A stretch of DNA of 64,000 nt from assembly GCF_000975265.2 (NCBI RefSeq), contig NZ_CP083405.1:2790001-2854000 (forward strand). Reading direction: 5' to 3'. Source of the DNA: Mycobacterium lepromatosis. GTDB lineage: Bacteria > Actinomycetota > Actinomycetes > Mycobacteriales > Mycobacteriaceae. Below the pieces are notes generated by a model, which was not told where the DNA came from, searched no databases, and saw only the letters and a program-made list of their open reading frames with translations. The translations under genes were made by a program, and so were the position numbers. Positions within the stretch are counted from its first letter, which is position 1; each line of letters opens with the position of its first letter. Below, in pieces: positions 62,876-64,000 of this stretch.

Positions 62876-63709
62876 TCAGCTTCCCAACTCGATTGGGACA
62901 CCCACCAGGGAGCCGTATTCCGTCCAACTGCCGTCGTAGTTCTTGACGTTTTGATGTCCGAGTAACTCGTGCAGTACGAACCAAGTGTGGGATGATCGTT
63001 CACCGATTCGGCAGTAGGCGATTGTCTCCTGCAACCCATCTAGGCCGGCGTCGGCATACAGCTTGGCCAACTGCTCGTCGGATTTGAAGGTGCCGTCCTC
63101 ATTGGCGGCCTTGCTCCAAGGTACGTTGATCGCACCGGGGATGTGGCCGGGTCGCTGGCTTTGCTCCTGGGGTAGGTGCGCAGGTGCCAAGAGCTTTCCA
63201 GAGAATTCGTCGGGGGAACGTACGTCAACGAGATTTTTGATCTTGATAGATGCTATGACCTCGTCCCGAAAGGCCCGAATAGTGTTGTTCGGTGCTGCAG
63301 CAGCGTAAGAGGTCGCCGGCCTGGTGACGGTGTCGGTGGACAGCGGGCGACCGTCGAGTTCCCATTTCTTGCGGCCGCCGTCGAGCAATTTGACTTTGTC
63401 ATGTCTGTACAGCTTGAAGTACCAATACGCATAGGCCGCGAACCAGTTGTTGTTGCCGCCGTACAGGATCACAGTGTTGTCGTTGGAAATGCCGCGGTCA
63501 CCCAGCAATTTGGAGAATTGCTGGGTATCGACGAAGTCGCGCTTGACCGGGTCTTGCAAATCCGCGCGCCAGTCCAACTTGACGGCGCCGGCGATGTGGC
63601 CGCCGTCGTAGGCGCTGGTGTCCTCGTCCACTTCGACGAAGACGATGTTCCCGCTGTCGAGATTGTTCTCGGCCCAGTCAGCGGAAACCAGGACATCAGA
63701 GCGTGCCAT
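62876..63709 (-). CDS. cysA2: Thiosulfate sulfurtransferase CysA2/SseA (Rv0815c)
   Basis: A rhodanese of 277 residues with two domains: an inactive N-terminal one and an active C-terminal one, whose persulfide cysteine C233 lies in CRIGERSSHTWFVL. Conserved DGGRKKWELDGRPL and VDVRSPDEF are seen. It moves sulfane sulfur from thiosulfate to cyanide or thiols in the cytosol. The ATG at 63709 begins MARSDVLVSADWAENNL, the usual start. It is downstream of a DUF4395 gene (12 bases) and upstream of sseC, forming a sulfur operon. Confidence 0.96.
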   Translation of the reverse strand: MARSDVLVSADWAENNLDSGNIVFVEVDEDTSAYDGGHIAGAVKLDWRADLQDPVKRDFVDTQQFSKLLGDRGISNDNTVILYGGNNNWFAAYAYWYFKLYRHDKVKLLDGGRKKWELDGRPLSTDTVTRPATSYAAAAPNNTIRAFRDEVIASIKIKNLVDVRSPDEFSGKLLAPAHLPQEQSQRPGHIPGAINVPWSKAANEDGTFKSDEQLAKLYADAGLDGLQETIAYCRIGERSSHTWFVLHELLGHQNVKNYDGSWTEYGSLVGVPIELGS

Positions 63710-63721
63710 GGTACAGTCCTT

Positions 63722-64000
63722 TCACTCACCTTGGGGTGAACCAGGTGGTTCACCAGGGTTACGCGGAGCGGCGATGCGTCGGAACCAAACCACAACCGGG
63801 TAGAGCTGACAGCCCAGGCAGATGCCGAACGCTGCGTTGAGGAAGGCGGTCAATAATGCGGCCGCCGTAGCGATGACCCCCTCCAAGAAAGCGCCGCCAG
63901 CGAATCCGGCAACACCACAAACCGCGAAGACGAAGCCGAGCAGTTGGGCGAACTTTAGCGGTGGCACCGGTTCGCGCTCTTTCACCGGACCCAGCCGAGG
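63722..64000 (-). CDS. DUF4395 membrane protein, 5' end cut by window edge
   Basis: The frame stays open to the window end (PRLGPVKEREPVPPLKFAQL), so the gene begins beyond 64000. A GTG at 63985 would give 87 residues but lies inside the conserved RLGP...PPxxFAQ block. Two helices (LLGFVFAVCGVAGFAGGAFL; VIATAAALLTAFLNAAFGIC) end in GICLGCQLYPVV with the DUF4395 CxxC-like ending. Such proteins are often adjacent to rhodaneses and thioredoxins, suggesting a redox or sulfur role in the membrane. It lies 12 bases upstream of cysA2. Confidence 0.85.
   Translation of the reverse strand, partial: PRLGPVKEREPVPPLKFAQLLGFVFAVCGVAGFAGGAFLEGVIATAAALLTAFLNAAFGICLGCQLYPVVVWFRRIAAPRNPGEPPGSPQGE

Overview
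The window reads as a reductively evolved mycobacterium of the leprosy group (M. leprae / M. lepromatosis lineage). About twenty intact genes, all with close M. tuberculosis (Mtb) counterparts, sit as islands in long stretches of decayed DNA. In those stretches fragments of recognisable mycobacterial proteins survive in shifting frames interrupted by stops. Rv numbers below are Mtb orthologue names recalled from memory and supported by protein resemblance and gene order; no search was run. I could not settle the species.

Layout. 1-28250 follows the Mtb order Rv0186-Rv0211: broken bglS, an intact small metallothionein (mymT), a broken O-methyltransferase, an out-of-place pks13 fragment, ilvD, a broken ricR, broken Rv0191/Rv0192/Rv0197, then zmp1, Rv0199, Rv0200, Rv0201c, mmpL11, broken Rv0203, Rv0204c, broken Rv0205, mmpL3, broken Rv0207c, trmB, broken Rv0209/Rv0210 and pckA. 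28250-31883 holds wrecks of fatty-acid genes (fadD4, an enoyl-CoA hydratase, a fadE) and the intact double-hotdog protein Rv0216. 31884-38400 is almost wholly decayed, with traces of fadD5, Rv0164, a beta-lactamase-like serine hydrolase and a WS/DGAT, plus a tRNA-Pro gene with altered conserved bases. From about 34100 to 54800 the order runs backwards (fadD5, Rv0164, Rv0161, Rv0158, pntB-pntAb-pntAa, fadE2, Rv0147, Rv0146, Rv0145, Rv0144, msrA, cyp138), so this is an inverted block.

55700-60450 is a rearranged junction. A 53-bp direct repeat flanks a complete GAF-GGDEF-EAL gene (Rv1354c type), a near-perfect 742-bp inverted duplication of that gene's 5' half with the 3' end of its moeY-like neighbour, and a decayed IS transposase. 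61636-64000 then matches Rv0813c-sseC-cysA2 plus a DUF4395 membrane protein cut by the window edge.

Functional themes. Cell-envelope export (MmpL3, MmpL11, Rv0199/Rv0200, Rv0204c), central metabolism (PckA, IlvD, transhydrogenase), redox and sulfur handling (MsrA, CysA2/SseC) and c-di-GMP turnover are kept. Beta-oxidation, several regulators and many oxidoreductases are lost. The most interesting local system is copper handling: mymT is intact and retains a RicR-type operator over a TATAAT box, and the ricR operator also survives, but ricR itself is frameshifted and has lost a copper-ligand cysteine.
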